In this document: in pieces, positions 60,590 to 64,000 of the stretch
How the letters are laid out: each line of letters begins with the position of its first letter
Position numbering within the stretch: position 1 is the stretch's first letter
Assembly (NCBI GenBank): GCA_934045075.1
Contig: OW203724.1
Location: forward strand, 10,031,473-10,095,472
Origin: Yponomeuta sedellus
Lineage: Eukaryota; Arthropoda; Insecta; Lepidoptera; Yponomeutidae
Length of the DNA stretch: 64,000 nucleotides
Reading direction: 5' to 3'
Position numbers and translations under genes: made by a program
Notes under the pieces: generated by a model
The model's input: the letters and a program-made list of their open reading frames with translations, nothing else
The model's database searches: none
What the model was told of the DNA's origin: nothing

Positions 60590-60900
60590 GTAGGTTATTA
60601 CTTATGTATTGTATATGTATGTATTTATATTTCTTTGATGGTTTATGTAGTTTATTCATTTACTTATTAGAATTTATTAATATAATTTATATATTTATTG
60701 GGTAGATATTTATCTTGATAGGATTTTGTTATCTGTGTAAGTGTGTAGTGTATGTTGTGCACATGCATAGACCTGTTTCACATCTCCACTCCGAATCCCC
60801 AAGGTTTGTTGGAAGAAATCTCTCACAGAGATAAGCTCGCCTTTGTACATGTATTTTCTTAAATTTATTATTTATGTTTTAAAGTATAATAATAATAATA
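60590..60900 (+). repeat. Non-LTR 3'-end fragment with AATAAT tail
   Basis: It contains GGAAGAAATCTCTCACAGAG then ATAAGCTCGCCTTTGTACAT, a characteristic non-LTR 3' terminal block in moths and butterflies. It ends in TAATAATAATAATAG. Confidence 0.5.
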
Positions 60901-61716
60901 GTTGTCAAACAATACCATACATAGCATTATTGCTATAATTATGTGTACCATAGCAATAATGCTACATAGATAATGTCATTAAATTCATGCCTTGTAATCA
61001 AATATTGTTAGAAGTCAGGAATCCAAGTTATTGATAATAATATTAAATTTGAATAATAAAATATTTATTTACAACACTGAGAAAACATGTGATAAACACA
61101 ATTTTAAGAAGAATCTTTTTTGGTTGTTATAATAAACTATGATTTGCACCTTAAGTCACATTTCTTTCTCCACAGCCTCTCCACAAGAACTTGCTACAGT
61201 GCCACACTCAAATACGTCCCGGCATCTGCGCTCAACACTCTGCACACAAGACGTTCTCGGCGTCAGCTTCCAAATTCTGAAAATTGAAGAATTCTAGTAG
61301 GGATTTGTTCAGAGGTTTCGAAACTGACAGTAGCTAGAGAGCAGAGCAGGGTCACACTCATTTGCAGTTTTGGTGTTACTTTGAAATAAATCTTTTGATT
61401 TGATTGAAAGCCACTTCCTTTTTTTAATTTTGAACAATTTAGGTACTTATGTGAAATAATTTTGTATTGTTACTTCTATTTTTTTTATATTTGAGTGAGG
61501 TTGTAACCAATAAAACTTGTTTTTTAAATATGTGCTTTTTACAATAATTATCAAACCTTACCTAAATCTGTGAATTACTCCACTTCTCAGTCTTCTCTCA
61601 AATGTAAGTGGAGGCCGAGTGTGTGGCTTTGCCATAGATTGGCATTATGAGTAGAGTACGGTGTCCTGGCATGCATACACATAATGTTCAAATCTAAAAC
61701 AGGCAATATACCATTA
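60901..61716. other. Unassigned stretch
   Basis: A possible decayed exon on the minus strand at about 61180-61278 (acceptor TTTTCAG) has stops in all frames and is not called. A short inverted pair (ATAGCATTATTGCTATAATT, ACCATAGCAATAATGCTA) occurs at about 60918-60975. Confidence 0.3.
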
Positions 61717-61941
61717 CAGTCTATTTATTCTTACTTGTCCAATTTAGTAAACAAGATTCTAACCTTACTAGACATTTTCTCGCAAATTCATGAACTATGT
61801 TTATAAAATTGGCAGCGTGTTATCTAAAAGAGTGTTCAAAGTTACTTAATTTATGGAAATATGGCAGTTTTGGACTAAAAAGTTACAGTTTACGGGTAGA
61901 ATCTTGTTTACTAAATTGGACAAGTAAGAATAAATGGACTG
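61717..61941. mobile_element. TA-flanked MITE, family 1
   Basis: The ends CAGTCTATTTATTCTTACTT and AAGAATAAATGGACTG are flanked by TA on both sides. It is 225 bp, slightly shorter than the copy at 5593, with an internal deletion after GATTCTAACCTTA. Confidence 0.88.
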
Positions 61942-61998
61942 TACATGGATTGTGTTTTATATAGCTACATGGAAACTAGCCAATACTTAGGTACTTAC

Positions 61999-62119
61999 AA
62001 ATCCAACATGTGGGGAGTGGTACCCCTTTCTATTGAGAAACCGCTCTTCACGGAGTGCTGCACGAAGGATGCATGCCATGGCATCAATAAAGCCCCGCAG
62101 TCCATCAATTTCGAATTGT
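61999..62119 (-). pseudogene. HARBI1/PIF-Harbinger transposase-like exon (first catalytic region)
   Basis: The acceptor is TTATTCTAG and the donor is TTT|GTAAGT. The frame reads QFEIDGLRGFIDAMACILRA then ALREERFLNRKGYHSPHVGF. In Harbinger transposases this is the segment G.ID.TH followed by the hallmark (F/Y)LNRKGYHS. The Asp is kept but the following TH is changed to MA. A middle exon linking it to 62861-63070 was not found, and phases (0 out, 2 in) show one is needed. It may be a decayed copy or part of a domesticated gene. Confidence 0.6.
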
Positions 62120-62289
62120 CTAGAATAAGAAAACTATAATTGAAAGTGAATTCAAGTTATTTAGTAACTTTTCTACGTTTATGCTTGAGCTTGTATAACT
62201 TCGATTTGACGAGATGCACTTCTCTCTACTCCAGTAGGTAATTTTTTTTAACAATACAATGATGTGTGGTACAGTGCCACTCAGGGCGG

Positions 62290-62545
62290 TGGTAGCGGTG
62301 AGGTGTAGAACGCCGGCCTCTCAATCGGGAGTTCGTGGGTTCAAACCCCAGCATGTACCAATGACTTTGTCTTCTAAGTTATGTACATTTGTGAAATTAT
62401 AGTAAGTACCTAGCAATACTACTCGCCGACGGTGAAGGAAAACATCGTAAGGAAACTCTAGTGTCTGAAGTGTTAACGTACCTCAGCGCTTGCTACGTAC
62501 AATGGCCCAACTATGAGGCTAAGTGCGGAAATCTCAGGTCTAACT
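62290..62545 (+). repeat. tRNA-headed repeat family C
   Basis: The head contains GAGGTGTAGAACGCCGGCCT and box GGGTTCAAACCCCAGCATGT. The body has GGAAACTCTAGTGTCTGAAG. It sits where a middle exon of the HARBI1-like gene would be expected. Confidence 0.72.
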
Positions 62546-62860
62546 AACTAACAGTGCCACTCACATGTTTCAGTGTCAAGTTACACATTTTTTACTTATC
62601 TGTCCCGACATTAGGTAGGTACATAATTATAAAATAGGTCTTTTGCATACCACAGAAATCTAGTAGGTAAGTAAGTATTATGTTTTTATTCTAATACCTT
62701 GACACTGTGAAGGACACTGCCCTACTAGGGCCTGATATAAGCCTGTCACAAGAAAAGACGGCGATGAATGTCCGTAGAAGAAAGATTATACCTAACTTAC
62801 TAAAAAGTAATCCAAGAGACGACCACCTCAAACTATTTATATTGAACTCATGTAACATAC

Positions 62861-63070
62861 CTTTATTATAGGGGATATCCCGACTTGCCTCTGCTCCTGG
62901 GGTATCAATGGGATTAATTCGTCCGCCAAATGCCTCAACCCATGTTTGGAAACACGGAAGGTTTTTGTGAACTCTGATTGTTGGAACGATTGCCGAAACG
63001 CGTGAAACCGACGTCTATTTCGGCGCTCTTGTACTCTGCGCTTCGCCCTGTTGACTATTTGTGATAATCG
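62861..63070 (-). pseudogene. HARBI1/PIF-Harbinger transposase-like N-terminal exon
   Basis: A 70-codon open frame ends at donor AAG|GTATGT. It reads IVNRAKRRVQERRNRRRFHA, then FRQSFQQSEFTKTFRVSKHG, then LRHLADELIPLIPQEQRQVG and ISPIIK. The F...FR.SK..L..L..EL.P......R....SP pattern is the start of Harbinger (DDE_Tnp_4-type) transposases. No ATG is present in frame after the upstream TAG, so either the start codon is lost or it lies in another exon. Neighbouring exons on the same strand suggest a formerly intron-containing copy. Confidence 0.65.
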
Positions 63071-63477
63071 CTATCATAAACCGAGTGAAGAAGTATAAAT
63101 TTTATTAAAAAAATACTTTTTAGCCTTCTTCGTCACAACTGCCAGTGAGCAATCATACCGAAAAAGCTACTGTTGTTCAAAGATACTAATATTGCAGCTG
63201 TCAGGTAGCTGTCATGCAGTTATATAGCTCAATGAAACGTCAAATAAGGAGTAGCATACGGATTTGACAGCCAGACTGTTACCAAGGAACTGTAATTTTG
63301 TAAGAGCATACGAAAGTGGCTCCATGTAGCTCTACGGTACCTGTCATGTCGTTCATTGGTCGTTAAATGGAACATTTGTGCTTAGTGGAATACCGCTAGC
63401 GTAAAACCTTGTAATTGGACTACCGATGAACTCCTTGAGAACTGTAATGTTGTTGAGTAGAATCGGGGCCGGCATCG

Positions 63478-63612
63478 CACCCCCTGTCTTACAATCCTCC
63501 ACCAACCCGGACTTGGCCCCCGTGGTGGAGTAGGTATGGCCTAACCTTTCTGCTATGCAGGAAGAGACCCGTGCCCCAGCAGTAGGGACATATAAGGGTT
63601 GATAACGATAAC
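63478..63612 (-). repeat. Dispersed repeat family A
   Basis: This reverse copy has CTCCACCAACCCGGACTTGG, GCAGGAAGAGACCCGTGCCC and the GGGACATATAAGGGTTGATA end. Confidence 0.75.
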
Positions 63613-64000
63613 GGATACTACACACATATACCTACAGAGGATCACAATGTTAAGGCACATAGTAAACAATTAGACATAACAGAAGCATACGGTAGTAGTA
63701 CGAGTACAATTTTAACACATCATTCTATGCGGTACCTACTGTAAGTACCAATAGGGGTTAGACAAGTACGTATGAAAAGATAGTGACATCGTGGGCGTGG
63801 CTTTTTTCCTCTGTGGTGTGATGTGATAAATGTAAATGCGTTCCGACACAGCAGCGTGTCCTATCAGTGTTGCTAACACGCTCTCTATTTGGCCTGCTGT
63901 AGTCTATTAGTGCCTATCGTAGATCTTTATCTGTGGGCCCACCTATATAAATGGTTTTTAATTGTTATGGGTCAAGGTCAGAATTCAATTCCGCCCACGA
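63613..64000. other. Unassigned right edge
   Basis: No gene or repeat boundary was recognised. Confidence 0.3.

Noticed and set aside
61180..61278. Possible third HARBI1-like exon on the minus strand after a TTTTCAG acceptor.
   Set aside because: Stops occur in all frames and similarity to the C-terminal transposase motif is too weak.

Overview
This window is nuclear DNA from an insect, almost certainly a lepidopteran (moth or butterfly). It is AT-rich and intron-rich. It is crowded with short tRNA-headed retroposons, TA- and TWA-flanked DNA-transposon remnants, and decayed non-LTR retrotransposons. There is no bacterial-type gene organisation, CRISPR array or rRNA. The tRNA-like sequences all lie inside dispersed repeats, so I call no functional tRNA gene.

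Two host genes can be rebuilt exon by exon. On the minus strand, 11798 down to 1363 and continuing past the left edge, lies a ZAD-C2H2 zinc-finger transcription-factor gene. Eight phase-consistent exons give 395 codons: a ZAD domain, an AT-hook, at least seven fingers and the start of another. On the plus strand, 16345 to 30507, lies a complete syntrophin gene of the alpha/beta type (Syn1). Its six exons join without a frame error into 516 residues with the split PH1, PDZ, PH2 and syntrophin-unique layout of a dystrophin-complex adaptor.

The 4.5 kb between the two genes (11.8-16.3 kb) is filled by a PIF/Harbinger-type element flanked by TAA. Nested inside it are a non-LTR retrotransposon, a second short DNA element and a dispersed repeat. 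Syn1 introns carry a pogo-like element (intron 1), GC-rich and SINE-like repeats (introns 2-3), a TA-flanked MITE split by a 4.2 kb non-LTR element in antisense (intron 4), and a roughly 52-bp minisatellite that reiterates the exon-5 splice donor about 20 times (intron 5).

From 30.5 kb to the right edge I find no convincing host gene. The region holds mobile-element remains: a 0.9 kb fold-back element, several MITEs, a second pogo-like element (43500-45426) with transposase ends but no catalytic core, a Harbinger-like element carrying Myb-like and acidic ORF remnants (48598-49794), a third element with a reiterated subterminal motif (about 52.9-54.3 kb), a GC-rich retroelement fragment (55.9-56.7 kb), and HARBI1-like exons on the minus strand (62.0-63.1 kb).

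The most unusual signals are the splice-donor minisatellite in Syn1, and a shared architecture in which several apparently unrelated DNA elements carry many short copies of a motif from their own inverted terminal repeats in their subterminal regions.
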